Shown piece by piece: positions 43,809 through 53,967 of a DNA stretch of 64,000 nucleotides (position 1 is the first letter of the stretch; each line of letters begins with the position of its first letter). A program made the position numbers and the translations under genes. Source of the DNA: JABMMZ01 sp044368575 (lineage in GTDB: Bacteria > Bacteroidota > Bacteroidia > NS11-12g > UBA955); assembly GCA_044368575.1 (NCBI GenBank), contig JBIPPH010000004.1, positions 19,028-83,027 of the forward strand, given 5' to 3'. The notes beneath the pieces are model-generated. The model did not search any database and had not been told where the DNA came from. It was given only the letters and a program-made list of their open reading frames with translations.

Positions 43809-46154
43809 ATGACTAATAATTACCAAAAATTTACCTTCACTGTATTGCTATTATTGTCAATGCCTTTAATGGCTCAACCGTTTAGATTTTACAAATCTGA
43901 TAGTTTAACTTTTCTAAACAGTGGCAATCAACCGCTTTCCATGGCTTTTACCGGTGGTTTTCATTGCCCTCAAATTAGCGCCTGCGACCTCAATAAAGAT
44001 AGTAAAAAAGACCTTGTTATTTACGATAAACTAGATGGTAGTATTAGCACTATGATCAATAAAGGCGGTGTGGGTCAATTCAAATATGAACTCGACAACC
44101 GTTACGCTCAATACTTTCCAAAGTTCAAAGCTTTTGCTTGGATGTTGATGAGAGATTTTAACAACGATGGTTATGAAGACATCTTTACCACAGGTCCACA
44201 AGGCTATGTAGTGTTTAAAAATTTGACAGCCAGTAACAGTGTCCCTACTTTTCAAGAATTACCTACCTTGATTTACCGCAACATGAGCCCAAGTGGTTCG
44301 TTTATTGAGTACAATAATTTATCGACCCCCTCTATTCACTTGCCGGGTATTTACGACATTGATTTTGATGGAGATTTGGACATCATGAGTTACTCTAATT
44401 TGGGTGGAGCTATATATCTATTTCAGAACTACCAAAAAGAGTTAAACCTTCCGCCTGACTCCATGAGATTTTTTCATGTTGACATGTGCTGGGGTTACTT
44501 CAATGACTATGATTGCAACAGTTATATATTAAATACTTGCTCCAAAAACAGCGATTATAGGCTATACGGACCAAGACATACCAATGGCTCTAGCATTACA
44601 TTATTTGATGCCAACAATGACAACGACATTGATTTATTGATTGGCAATGAAGGGTGCTCACACATGACCATGTTATACAATGCTAAACCAAATAATTACA
44701 TGCAGTATGATTCCTTCTACGTATATGACACTAATTATGTAAGCCCGAGCAATCGAGCCAATGTGTCTATTTACCCAGCAGCTTATTTCTTAGATCTTGA
44801 CAATGATGGCAAACGCGATTTAGCCTATGCGCCTAATTCAATAAGTACTTCTTATATTATTGAGGAAACCAATCAAATCAGATGGTTTAAAAACACTGGT
44901 ATCGACAAAGCCCCTGTATTTGCTCAACAAACCCCATTGTTTACGACAGACATATTAGACTTAGGAAACAAAAGTAATTGGGCGGCGGCTGACTGGGATC
45001 GAGATGGCGACAATGATTTAATTGCTGCAACCAATGCAGATGCCTATAAAAGCAAAGACACTGCCGATAGATTATATCTGTTTGAGAATGTTGGGACTGC
45101 AAAAAATGCACAGTTTAAATTAATCAACACCGATTTTGGACAGCTCTTTAAAGATAAAGTTCAAAAACTCTATCCAACTATTTCTGACATGGACAATGAT
45201 GGCAAACTTGATTTGGTATGCGGAAATGACAAAGGTGAAATCTTGTTTTACAAAAACACTTCAAGTAGCAACAATACTCTAAACCCTAGTTTTACTTATG
45301 CCAACTCTACTTATCCAGGCTTCAATATAGATATTGGTGGTTTTAGTGCGCCTGCAGTTGCAGACATCAATGGAGATGGCTTAAAAGATTTAATCATTGG
45401 CCGCAGCGATAGCATGTTATCTTATTACCGCAACACAGGTAGTTTAAGCAGCCCTAATTTTAGCATATATACCAATAAATTTGGCATGATTAAAGCCTTT
45501 GATTCTATAGGCTTTCAATATATTTATGACGATACATTTGCCATTATTGGTTACTACCCTATTTACGAAAAAAACACCTACTCAAAACCAAGTATTATTG
45601 ATATCAATGGCGACGGCATATTAGAACTGCTGGTCTGCAACTCAGTAGGTTCAGTTAGATTGTATGAAATTGATGGCAATAAGCCTAATTCTGCCTTTAA
45701 ACAATTAGATTCTTGCACGTACATCAATGGTTTAAATACACAAAAGTTCTACAACAATGATTTTGGCAACTTTATTTCAGGCTGTTTGGCTGATTTTAAT
45801 GGAGATACTATTCCTGAAATACTAATTGCTGGCAATAGAGGTGGCTTACAATTTTTAAAGAGCAATAGCATTCGCTATAATCATAAAAACAATCTAGACG
45901 AGTTGCAAGTGAGCCAAGCCATACAAGTGTTCCCTAATCCTACTCAGAGACAGTTAGAAATCCCTGTAGCATTCAATGATGTGCTGCAATATGAAGTCAT
46001 TAACCAAATAGGCCAAACTATGACTTTAAAGCTAGAAAACTTTGATGCTTATTCAAGAATAGATGTAAGTGAATTACCAAGCGGATTTTACATCATACAT
46101 CTTAGGAGCTCAGGCAACAAACAAATGCATGCCAAATTCCAAGTCATCCGTTAA
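43809..46154 (+). CDS. FG-GAP/VCBS-repeat protein with T9SS type A sorting domain
   Basis: 781 residues. Signal peptide about 1-22 (ending PLMAQ). The body carries many FG-GAP-like repeats with Asp-rich calcium-binding loops: DLNKDSKKDLVIYD, DFNNDGYEDIF, DIDFDGDLDIMSY, DLDNDGKRDLAY, DWDRDGDNDLI, DMDNDGKLDLVCG, DINGDGLKDLIIGR and DINGDGILELLVCN. These usually build a beta-propeller. The last 75 residues form a T9SS C-terminal domain (VFPNPTQRQLEIPV, ELPSGFYIIHL). It is an exported surface or secreted protein; ligand or enzyme activity was not seen. Its 3' end overlaps the desaturase gene by 4 bp. Confidence 0.92.
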   Translation: MTNNYQKFTFTVLLLLSMPLMAQPFRFYKSDSLTFLNSGNQPLSMAFTGGFHCPQISACDLNKDSKKDLVIYDKLDGSISTMINKGGVGQFKYELDNRYAQYFPKFKAFAWMLMRDFNNDGYEDIFTTGPQGYVVFKNLTASNSVPTFQELPTLIYRNMSPSGSFIEYNNLSTPSIHLPGIYDIDFDGDLDIMSYSNLGGAIYLFQNYQKELNLPPDSMRFFHVDMCWGYFNDYDCNSYILNTCSKNSDYRLYGPRHTNGSSITLFDANNDNDIDLLIGNEGCSHMTMLYNAKPNNYMQYDSFYVYDTNYVSPSNRANVSIYPAAYFLDLDNDGKRDLAYAPNSISTSYIIEETNQIRWFKNTGIDKAPVFAQQTPLFTTDILDLGNKSNWAAADWDRDGDNDLIAATNADAYKSKDTADRLYLFENVGTAKNAQFKLINTDFGQLFKDKVQKLYPTISDMDNDGKLDLVCGNDKGEILFYKNTSSSNNTLNPSFTYANSTYPGFNIDIGGFSAPAVADINGDGLKDLIIGRSDSMLSYYRNTGSLSSPNFSIYTNKFGMIKAFDSIGFQYIYDDTFAIIGYYPIYEKNTYSKPSIIDINGDGILELLVCNSVGSVRLYEIDGNKPNSAFKQLDSCTYINGLNTQKFYNNDFGNFISGCLADFNGDTIPEILIAGNRGGLQFLKSNSIRYNHKNNLDELQVSQAIQVFPNPTQRQLEIPVAFNDVLQYEVINQIGQTMTLKLENFDAYSRIDVSELPSGFYIIHLRSSGNKQMHAKFQVIR

Positions 46155-47245
46155 GCACTTACTTTTGCGTATTGTGCACCACCTAAATGATGCATCATAC
46201 CAAAATGAGATTTAACTGCAGACCAGAAACTACTAAATTCATTGTGTTGAACACCATATTTTAGTGCAACTTCTTTCACGATTTTGCGAATAGCAGGATA
46301 ATGCACATGACTTACCTTAGGGAATAAATGATGTTCCACTTGATAGTTAAGACCACCTAATGACCAGGTTAAAAAGGCATTGTCTGGGCAAAAATCGAAC
46401 GTAGATTGCATTTGGTAAATGGCCCAATCTTCATCAACTTCAATTACGCCTGTAGCTTGCGCATCTGCATATGCGGCACCTTCTACTACGTGAGCTAATT
46501 GAAAGACAATTGAAATTACTACACCTAATGTCAACATGGCAATAAAATAACCAACAAAAGCTGTTTTAAACCCTAATACTAGTCCTGGCACAATAATATA
46601 AAATCCAATATGAAATAATTTTGTACCCCAAAAACTTACATGATCAACCAGCTTCTTTTTTGGCAAATCTGTGGTATGTACTTTATTGGTAAAGTATTTG
46701 GCAAAGTCCATCCAATACACCCAAAACAATACTGAAATGCTGTACAATAAAATCATATACCATGCTTGGTATTTTTGAATTTTACGGTAAGGTTGATTAG
46801 GCGACATTCTCAAAAATGGTGGCTTAAAAATATCATCATCTACCCCATCAATATTGGTAAAAGTATGGTGTAATACATTGTGCTTAACCTTCCAAAAACG
46901 GCATTCAGCTCCCAGTAAATTCATGCTGTAACCAAAAATATCATTGACCACACTATTGTTTGAAAAAGCACCGTGGCAAGAGTCATGCATAACATTAAAA
47001 CCAATGAAAGCCATGAAGGTGCCAAATACCATTAACAACACAATATTGAGCCATAGAGCCAAGGGCTGCATAAAAACAAGCACCGCCCATAACGTAAACA
47101 ATGATCCCAACATAAAAAAGGCCTTAAAAAACAATTTAGCATTACCTCTTTGACTTAATTGCTTGGTCTTAAAATACTCGTTTACACGTTGGTTTAACTC
47201 AATGTGAAATTGTCTTTTGTCTTTTGAAAAACTTACTTGTGGCAT
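46151..47245 (-). CDS. Membrane fatty acid desaturase
   Basis: 364 residues from the ATG at 47245 (the TTG at 47275 lies upstream of a promoter-like box). Three histidine boxes that bind the di-iron centre are present: HDSCHG, HNVLHH and QVEHH, with four or more membrane helices between them. The QVEHHLFP form, without a fused cytochrome b5, is typical of acyl-CoA/acyl-lipid desaturases of the delta-6 type in bacteria. The position of the double bond cannot be told from sequence. The gene appears monocistronic. Confidence 0.92.
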   Translation of the reverse strand: MPQVSFSKDKRQFHIELNQRVNEYFKTKQLSQRGNAKLFFKAFFMLGSLFTLWAVLVFMQPLALWLNIVLLMVFGTFMAFIGFNVMHDSCHGAFSNNSVVNDIFGYSMNLLGAECRFWKVKHNVLHHTFTNIDGVDDDIFKPPFLRMSPNQPYRKIQKYQAWYMILLYSISVLFWVYWMDFAKYFTNKVHTTDLPKKKLVDHVSFWGTKLFHIGFYIIVPGLVLGFKTAFVGYFIAMLTLGVVISIVFQLAHVVEGAAYADAQATGVIEVDEDWAIYQMQSTFDFCPDNAFLTWSLGGLNYQVEHHLFPKVSHVHYPAIRKIVKEVALKYGVQHNEFSSFWSAVKSHFGMMHHLGGAQYAKVSA

Positions 47246-47262
47246 TGTTTTGATTTCGCTTG

Positions 47263-47270
47263 CGAAAATA
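47263..47270 (-). promoter_or_regulatory. Variant -7 box of desaturase gene
   Basis: CGAAAATA on plus (TATTTTCG on minus), 17 nt before the ATG; same variant as before tcdA. Confidence 0.35.
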
Positions 47271-47344
47271 AACAAAGTGAGGGATAAAACAAGCGGCTTA
47301 ATGATTTAAAACCAAGCCATTAAAATACTAGCGATTAAATGGAC

Positions 47345-47352
47345 TATTTTTG
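47345..47352 (+). promoter_or_regulatory. -7 box of MBL hydrolase gene
   Basis: TATTTTTG, exact match, 4 nt before the ATG at 47357 and downstream of the in-frame ATG at 47339, which is therefore not the start. Confidence 0.6.
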
Positions 47353-47356
47353 TAGA

Positions 47357-47995
47357 ATGTTACAGGTAAAAAGCTTCACATTTGGCCCCTTTTCAGAAAA
47401 TACCTATATTGTTTACAATGAGCAAAAAGAGTGTATGATCATTGATCCCGGCATGTATAATGAAAGTGAACAACAAGCATTCTCTGCATTCATAGAGCAG
47501 CAGCAACTAATGCCTAAATATTTAATCAATACCCATTGTCACATTGACCATATTTTTGGCAATCCCTATTGTGTCGAAACTTATGGATTAAGCCTTCATG
47601 CGCATGCCTTAGAACAAGCCGTTATGGATATGGCCCCTACCTCTGCTGTATTGTACGGATTACATTTACCAGAAATTGTCAGCATTGAACATTTCATTGA
47701 GGCTGGCTCTAACTTTCAATTGGGCAATTACACTTTTACATGTCTGTTCACTCCTGGGCATTCCCCTGGCAGTATAACTTTATTTGAAGCATCCGAAAAA
47801 ATTGCAATTGTAGGAGATGTTTTGTTCAATGGGAGTATTGGCAGAACTGATTTACCTGGAGGGCATCATCAAACCTTGTTGAATAGCATTCAAACGGAAT
47901 TATTTCCCTTAGATCCTTCAACCATTGTATACAGTGGCCATGGACCTAGCACAACTATTGGGCATGAGCGATTGACCAATCCATTTTTTAACTGA
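47357..47995 (+). CDS. Metallo-beta-lactamase-fold hydrolase, glyoxalase II-like
   Basis: 212 residues, cytoplasmic. Metal-binding motifs are complete: NTHCHIDHIFGN near 63-74, TPGHSPGSIT with His near 131-140, GDVLFNGSIGRTDLPGG near 153-169, and GHGPSTTIGHE near the end. The GRTDLPGG segment is typical of the small glyoxalase II-like group (YcbL type). It probably hydrolyses a thioester, but substrates of this group vary. It is convergent with porV, 3 bp between stop codons. Confidence 0.9.
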   Translation: MLQVKSFTFGPFSENTYIVYNEQKECMIIDPGMYNESEQQAFSAFIEQQQLMPKYLINTHCHIDHIFGNPYCVETYGLSLHAHALEQAVMDMAPTSAVLYGLHLPEIVSIEHFIEAGSNFQLGNYTFTCLFTPGHSPGSITLFEASEKIAIVGDVLFNGSIGRTDLPGGHHQTLLNSIQTELFPLDPSTIVYSGHGPSTTIGHERLTNPFFN

Positions 47996-47998
47996 TCA

Positions 47999-49237
47999 TT
48001 ATTTACCGTCGTCAGCCACTAAATCAAATAATAGCGAAAAACGCATTTGATTTTGAAGTGGATGTCTTTGAACAAAAGGCACCAAATAGGCAATATCTAT
48101 GGTTAAGACTTTATATTTTAAGCCTATTCCAAAAGTGGCATATTTGCGATTACCTTTGGTTTTGGCTTCGTTGAAGTAGCCAGCTCTCATGAAAAACTGT
48201 TTCATGTAACTGTATTCCATACCAACAGACACATTGTATTCTTTGAGTTCTTCACCTAAACCACCTGGAGCATCAGTAAAAGATTTTAGAGCAGCTGTAA
48301 TAACAGGATCAGTGCTCTTAGTGCGTTCATACACTTTTACCATGGTACCTTGATCATCCACCATTGAATCATCTGTATTGGTGTAATTTCTTAAAACATT
48401 AATCCCTGGAGTAGGCACCATTAATTTATTGATGTCTAACATCCCTGTTATTGAGTTGTATTCATCAATATCGTAGCCCCAAGACGTTCCAATTTTAAAA
48501 TTGGCTGGAATAAATTCTTTATTATTTTTGTCTGAATAGGTGATTTTGGCACCTAAATTCTGGAGATTGACACCAAAAGCATATCTCAGTTCTTTGGTTT
48601 CTCCTCCAATCTTGGCTTTTTTACTGCCTTTGTATAACGCAGAAATATCACCAGCACCACTTCTACCAACTTTAGGTGTTATACCATTGATTGGTCTTGT
48701 ACCTGCTAAATTATCGTTGATGTATTTTAAATCAGCGCCTATCGCCCAATGCTTACTTAACTGTGTGCCATAGCAGATGTCTAAGGCATATGAACTCGGT
48801 TTGAAAGTACCAAGCGGATTACCGGCATCATCGGTAAAGTTGATGTCGCCAAAGGTAAAAAACCTCATGGATCCACCAATTACTGAACGTTTATTGATTT
48901 TGCTGTAACCAGATACACTATTGAATGAAATCCCTGGCACCAATTGTCTTAACCATGGGGCATATGAATTTGAAATGGCCGCCTTCTTCTCAACAAAAGC
49001 TAAAGCAGCTGCATTCCAATACACTGAATTGGCATCTGCAGTACTTGCAACACCAGCCTCTCCCATTCCAGCTCTTCTGCTGTCTGGGGTAATGGTTAAA
49101 AATGGAACAGCTGTAGTGATCACATTCATTTGACCAGTCAGTTGAGATCGACTAATAGAACCAGATGATTGAGCTGATACAGAAGTATGAAGAGCAACCA
49201 ATGACAATACTGCCACTAGTTTTTTGGTGGAATTCAT
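47999..49237 (-). CDS. porV: T9SS outer-membrane shuttle protein PorV (LptO)
   Basis: 412 residues from the ATG at 49237; an ATG four codons upstream (49249) is also possible, but the shorter form starts with a clean signal peptide ending SVSAQ. The body is a FadL-like beta-barrel with the PorV signature FLTITPDSRRAGMGEAGVAS near residue 46-65 and YWNAAALAF after it. PorV carries T9SS cargo from the SprA translocon to PorU. The gene sits 65 bp downstream of porU, with its own -7 box between. This pairing strongly supports the call. Confidence 0.92.
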   Translation of the reverse strand: MNSTKKLVAVLSLVALHTSVSAQSSGSISRSQLTGQMNVITTAVPFLTITPDSRRAGMGEAGVASTADANSVYWNAAALAFVEKKAAISNSYAPWLRQLVPGISFNSVSGYSKINKRSVIGGSMRFFTFGDINFTDDAGNPLGTFKPSSYALDICYGTQLSKHWAIGADLKYINDNLAGTRPINGITPKVGRSGAGDISALYKGSKKAKIGGETKELRYAFGVNLQNLGAKITYSDKNNKEFIPANFKIGTSWGYDIDEYNSITGMLDINKLMVPTPGINVLRNYTNTDDSMVDDQGTMVKVYERTKSTDPVITAALKSFTDAPGGLGEELKEYNVSVGMEYSYMKQFFMRAGYFNEAKTKGNRKYATFGIGLKYKVLTIDIAYLVPFVQRHPLQNQMRFSLLFDLVADDGK

Positions 49238-49288
49238 TTCGATAAACATTCAGAATAAAATTTGAGTAATTTTCTATTCAATAGTGAG

Positions 49289-49296
49289 CAAATATA
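49289..49296 (-). promoter_or_regulatory. -7 box of porV
   Basis: CAAATATA on plus (TATATTTG on minus), between porU and porV, 39 nt before the first possible porV ATG. Confidence 0.5.
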
Positions 49297-49314
49297 TCAA
49301 TCTTTTAATAATAT

Positions 49315-52300
49315 CTAATCAACCTTTATTAATTTTTCAACTTTTTGAGTGGTTTGCCCATTATCTGCTTTTAACAAAGCCTGATAGTAATAAACACCTG
49401 ATGGCAAATCCATATCATTTTTATCGCTGCCATTCCATTGTAAGTCTGAAATAACTGCAGGAGCTTGTGTATAGAATTTATGAATTGTCTTCAGCAATGC
49501 GCCAGACAACGAATAGACATTGATTACAACATCTAGGTTTTGGCCGGCGAAATTATGACTCAATTCAAAGTGTGTATTGTTTTGCATTGGATTAGGATAA
49601 TTCTTTACATAAGCTAACTGCAGTTGATTGTCATCGGTTACAAGAAATTCTATTGTAGCTTCACTCGAATTGTTATAGACATCCCAAACCTTTAAAGTAT
49701 AAGTGTGCTTACCCTTACTCAAACCGTTTAATTGATAAGCGATATTGCCAGAGGTAAAGGCATTGAGTTCCGCATTATAAAAGGCATTTAAGACGTAACG
49801 TTTTTCGTTGCTGGTATTTTTATCAATGGTGGCAATGATATCACGTCCTATTCCACTTCCTGAGGCATTGACGCCATTCAAATCAAATATCTTTGCCAAC
49901 AACAATGGATGACTCGACGTTAAACCGCCTGACTTAAAGGAATAATCATCAACGAATAATTGTAAATCAGGACCAGTGATGTCGTTACTTGCCATTGTAT
50001 TAGTGCCTCCTACTGGCACTTTAAGAGAACTTCCACTAGCGTCAGTTGTTGCACTTTGAGCATATAGACTGATTTTACCATACCCTAAATTGTAATTGAT
50101 GTCTTTAGGTACGACAAAAGAGAAAGTATAATCACCATTTTTAACGGTATTACTACCCTTGTACAATATATTATCGTACAATTTAAAAGGTAATTTTAAA
50201 TCAGAAACATCATTACCTAATGTATAAAACGTACTTTGTTTATCATAAACTACCGGGAAGATAGTGCCATTAAATCCAGTTTGCTTTTGCCCTTGCAAAT
50301 TTTCAATATGCCCTTTAAAAACAACTTTTGACAGCGCTTTTAGGGTATCTGTATTCCCATTAAAATCAGCTTGATTTAAACTGTCAATTCGAATAAAATG
50401 TTCAGGATAATTCATTCTCAAGGCCGGATCTGCAAACAAATTGAATTTTCTATCATTGCTGTTTTGACCATACCAATTCTTAAGTTTTTTATAGACATCT
50501 CCTAACCTAGGCCATTCTCCACCAATTTTAACATAAGCACAATTTGACCAAAAAAACGATGTCAACGCAGCATTGGCACCTGAATACACAATTCGATTAG
50601 TAGTAAACATGGCAATTGCACCGCCATCAGGTTGTGTAATGACGTATTCTCCTGCACTCTTTCTGAGGGCATCATCAAAACGACTAAACTCACATGTAGC
50701 TGTAAAAAACACAGGCAATGTATTCATGTTTTTCAAACTGGTTATCAATGGAATATCAATGACTTTTTCTGTAGCTAAATATTCTTCTCCGCCATGCCCA
50801 ACATAATTAAAAATTAAGGTTCCTTTTTCGAACTCTTTTTTTATAGCTTCTTGAGCCTCAGGATATCGTTGAGACCCTCCTAAATTTTGTTGCTTGAAAG
50901 CGTCTAAGTATACTTTTCTAACATTCAAATTTGAAAAGCTGGTATCTAAGTTTCTGGAGATGGCTTCAAAATCATTTACAAAGTCTTTTTCCCAATTGTT
51001 ATCGGCATCGTCAGCACATAAGGTTACGCTATTTCTCCATGGACCCAATGAGGCGGCAGATTTATAATGCTTAACTTTTAAAACAAATTGATTGGCCTCT
51101 GCTAAAGTCACAACAGGCACCCTCGTAACTGCTATTTCTAATTTTTGTTCATTGATCCATGCCCCATCCAGTGAATCTAAATAACCAAAAAAGTCATCAG
51201 AACAATAGTAATCATCTGGGTAAGGAATACCCAAGTGCGGATCAGATTCATACACAGGCACAAAACTGCTTTGATAGCCTAATTTTTGCTTGTAGTCATA
51301 ACTGGCATCACCCAAAAACATGGCATATTTGAGCTGATTGACAGGATTGGTATTCTTGTAATAAACGTGTTTGAAAAAGTCTCTAATGGCAACAATATCT
51401 TGTGAACCACTTGAAAACTCATTGTAAATCTGTTGAGGGGTCACTACCAAAACATCCATTAAATCATTGACCCTATGAAAATCCGCTAGCTCATTAGCTG
51501 CAGGCAAAAATTCTGGCGCAGATACGATGATAAATTGCACATTACCACATCCATGTAAATCTTGATTGCTCACAAAAGATTCGAATTGTGGGGTTTTGTA
51601 TTGATTATCTTGAAGGATATATTGCCTTAATTTACCTGCATTTTGCACTCTAAATTCAGCTGTGTTGCCTATCGTTTGAAACGATTGAATAGCTGGTGAC
51701 AACGGATTGGTAATATCCCAAATAACAGAGGCATTAGCCATGTTTTTAATTTGGTAAGCCGTTGTATTTATTCCAGCGCTATTCACATTGGCAAAGGGCA
51801 TGAATGACTCTTCATAATCCAAACCTCTAATGGCATGTATTTCATAATAATCAAGCCAAGCTTTGCAACTTGAATTGAGCTTGTTGTAGTGAAAAGACAA
51901 TTGAAAATTTGGATTAGGCATAAATTCAAATTGTCTTTCACCATTCGTTTCATAACAATTGGTAGGAACCAACATAGGATAAAAACTATTTACATCTTTA
52001 TTTACCCCATCAATTTTAACCGTTAAATTTGTAGAGATTGTTGCATTGGAAGCAACTTGATAAAATAATTTAGCCTTGGATCCGGGCAAAACATTCGGCA
52101 ATAAATGGTTAAATGTATAACTGTTTACCTGATCAAATTTTTCACCAAAATGCACACGGCCCTCTCTACAGATATTCTCTTTTTCTAACTCATGAAATTC
52201 GTGATAATTAAACCAATTAAATGTACTGTCAGGTGTGAGAGACATCCCATCTGAAATGACATTAATTCGCTTACCTAATGTTTGACCATAGGTTAAAAAC

Positions 52301-52779
52301 AAATAGGTTTTTTCAGAATAAAAATGAGTTTGATGTTTAAAGCGTTTACTGATGGCATCATATTGCCAAATGTCTGGTGATTGGGCGTAAAACAGAACAC
52401 AATCGTTGGCATCAAATTTACCATCTGATTCTCCAAGAACCAATATTGCATTTTCAGGTAAATCATTTGGTCTTGGGCTCGCATTTAATTCACTGAGCAT
52501 TCCCCCTTGATGACTAAAAAGTTGAATGCTTCTTGGGTCAACATTAGACAAATCAATACCTTGAGATTGAAACCATTGGGCATCTAATTTATAAATTCCA
52601 TCTTGATTGACACTGATTTTAACCCATTGTCCATTGGCCAAAACTGTATGTGGTGCAGCTCGTTTAGAGGCTATTATTTGATCAAGTTCAAAATTTGTAT
52701 TTTGACGCAATACAGCTTGAGCTACAATACTCAATAGCATAAATACACTTAACCCAATAAATTGTATAATTCGACTCAT
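49315..52779 (-). CDS. porU: T9SS sortase PorU (C25 peptidase)
   Basis: 1,154 residues. Signal peptide about 1-22. An N-terminal beta-rich region is followed by a gingipain-like C25 caspase-fold domain. The catalytic dyad is His662 in YVGHGGEEYL and Cys696 in FTATCEFSRFD. A beta-sandwich part follows and a C-terminal sorting-domain-like segment (NYPNPMQNNTHFELSH, LPSGVYYYQALL). This is the PorU layout. PorU removes the C-terminal signal of T9SS cargo and attaches it to lipopolysaccharide on the cell surface. porV follows directly and porP-gldJ diverge, so the T9SS assignment rests on several genes. Confidence 0.94.
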   Translation of the reverse strand: MSRIIQFIGLSVFMLLSIVAQAVLRQNTNFELDQIIASKRAAPHTVLANGQWVKISVNQDGIYKLDAQWFQSQGIDLSNVDPRSIQLFSHQGGMLSELNASPRPNDLPENAILVLGESDGKFDANDCVLFYAQSPDIWQYDAISKRFKHQTHFYSEKTYLFLTYGQTLGKRINVISDGMSLTPDSTFNWFNYHEFHELEKENICREGRVHFGEKFDQVNSYTFNHLLPNVLPGSKAKLFYQVASNATISTNLTVKIDGVNKDVNSFYPMLVPTNCYETNGERQFEFMPNPNFQLSFHYNKLNSSCKAWLDYYEIHAIRGLDYEESFMPFANVNSAGINTTAYQIKNMANASVIWDITNPLSPAIQSFQTIGNTAEFRVQNAGKLRQYILQDNQYKTPQFESFVSNQDLHGCGNVQFIIVSAPEFLPAANELADFHRVNDLMDVLVVTPQQIYNEFSSGSQDIVAIRDFFKHVYYKNTNPVNQLKYAMFLGDASYDYKQKLGYQSSFVPVYESDPHLGIPYPDDYYCSDDFFGYLDSLDGAWINEQKLEIAVTRVPVVTLAEANQFVLKVKHYKSAASLGPWRNSVTLCADDADNNWEKDFVNDFEAISRNLDTSFSNLNVRKVYLDAFKQQNLGGSQRYPEAQEAIKKEFEKGTLIFNYVGHGGEEYLATEKVIDIPLITSLKNMNTLPVFFTATCEFSRFDDALRKSAGEYVITQPDGGAIAMFTTNRIVYSGANAALTSFFWSNCAYVKIGGEWPRLGDVYKKLKNWYGQNSNDRKFNLFADPALRMNYPEHFIRIDSLNQADFNGNTDTLKALSKVVFKGHIENLQGQKQTGFNGTIFPVVYDKQSTFYTLGNDVSDLKLPFKLYDNILYKGSNTVKNGDYTFSFVVPKDINYNLGYGKISLYAQSATTDASGSSLKVPVGGTNTMASNDITGPDLQLFVDDYSFKSGGLTSSHPLLLAKIFDLNGVNASGSGIGRDIIATIDKNTSNEKRYVLNAFYNAELNAFTSGNIAYQLNGLSKGKHTYTLKVWDVYNNSSEATIEFLVTDDNQLQLAYVKNYPNPMQNNTHFELSHNFAGQNLDVVINVYSLSGALLKTIHKFYTQAPAVISDLQWNGSDKNDMDLPSGVYYYQALLKADNGQTTQKVEKLIKVD

Positions 52780-52787
52780 TTATAGCA

Positions 52788-52795
52788 CAAAAATA
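52788..52795 (-). promoter_or_regulatory. -7 box of porU
   Basis: CAAAAATA on plus (TATTTTTG on minus), 8 nt before the ATG. Confidence 0.55.
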
Positions 52796-52870
52796 ATTGA
52801 TTTCGACCTTCATAACGGCCTAATTTTAAAAAAATTGCAGAAATAGTATACATTTTACAAAAATTGACAA

Positions 52871-52878
52871 TATATTTG
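52871..52878 (+). promoter_or_regulatory. -7 box of porP
   Basis: TATATTTG, exact match, ending 28 nt before the porP ATG, in the divergent region with porU. Confidence 0.55.
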
Positions 52879-52906
52879 CTAAAATTCCGTTTTGACCAAA
52901 TAACTT

Positions 52907-53896
52907 ATGAAAAAAATATACGGTTTAGTTTTAGGTTTTACCTGCATGTTAAGTGCCTACGCTCAAGACCCTGAGTTTACGCAATTCTATGCAGCGCCTG
53001 TTTACACCAACCCTGCCATGGCAGGTACGGCCTTCTGCGGCAGACAATCTGCTGGTAGAATGTCTATCAACTACAGAAACCAATGGCCTAGTTTGCCTGG
53101 TACTTTCAGATCATTCAATGCAAGTTATGACCAACACTACGATAAAATCGGTGGTGGTGTAGGTTTAATGGCTACTTATGATAGAGCTGGCGCTGGCTTA
53201 TTGACCACAACCTCATTCAGCGGTGTATACTCTTACGTATTACCAGTTAATAAAACCTTCTTCATCAGAGGTGGTTTACAGGCTTCATTAGTCAACAAAA
53301 CAATTGACCACAGCAAATTGAGATTTGGTGACCAAATCCACCCAACTCAAGGTTTTGTATTACCAACTCAAGAACCTCAAGCAAACGCTTCTGTATCATT
53401 CCCTAATTTTGCTGCTGGCATCTTAGCTTATTCTGAAAGATTTTATGCAGGATTTGCCATGCACAACATTACACAACCAGTGCAATCTTTCTACAGCAAT
53501 AACGACGGTATCGTTCCAAGACGTTACACTGCTCACGCAGGTGTTGTGGTACCTTTAGACAGAAAACGTTTTTCACAAGCTACTTTCTCTCCTAACGCCT
53601 TGTTCATGTTGCAACAGAACTTCACACAAATCAACTTTGGTTTTTATGTGAACAAAGGACCAATAGTGACTGGTTTATGGTACAGACAAACCCTAGGCAC
53701 CTATGGCAACTCAGATGCTTTAATGGTATTGTTAGGCTTTAGAAAAGACCGTTTCAAATTTGGTTATAGCTATGATATTACAGTATCATCAGCCAGATCA
53801 GCTGCCCCAGGTAGCCACGAAGTTAGTGCCACTGTTGACTGGTGCTTAAGAGATAGACCATTGAGATTTAAACCTTTAAGATGTCCTGACTTCTGA
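52907..53896 (+). CDS. porP: PorP/SprF-family T9SS outer-membrane protein
   Basis: 329 residues. Signal peptide about 1-19 (MLSAYAQ). The signature of the family, DPEFTQFYAAPVYTNPAMAG, directly follows it, then RMSINYRNQWPSLPGTF and ASYDQHYDKIGGGVGLM. The rest is a predicted beta-barrel. PorP/SprF proteins anchor T9SS substrates or rings at the outer membrane, and genomes carry many paralogues. Usually it precedes gldK(porK)-L-M-N; here the next gene is a GldJ-like lipoprotein and L-M-N are absent. Confidence 0.92.
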   Translation: MKKIYGLVLGFTCMLSAYAQDPEFTQFYAAPVYTNPAMAGTAFCGRQSAGRMSINYRNQWPSLPGTFRSFNASYDQHYDKIGGGVGLMATYDRAGAGLLTTTSFSGVYSYVLPVNKTFFIRGGLQASLVNKTIDHSKLRFGDQIHPTQGFVLPTQEPQANASVSFPNFAAGILAYSERFYAGFAMHNITQPVQSFYSNNDGIVPRRYTAHAGVVVPLDRKRFSQATFSPNALFMLQQNFTQINFGFYVNKGPIVTGLWYRQTLGTYGNSDALMVLLGFRKDRFKFGYSYDITVSSARSAAPGSHEVSATVDWCLRDRPLRFKPLRCPDF

Positions 53897-53967
53897 TAAA
53901 ATTTGCTTATCAGACAATAATTGAACATATTTGCAGTTAATATAGATACACACACATAAGAACAACA

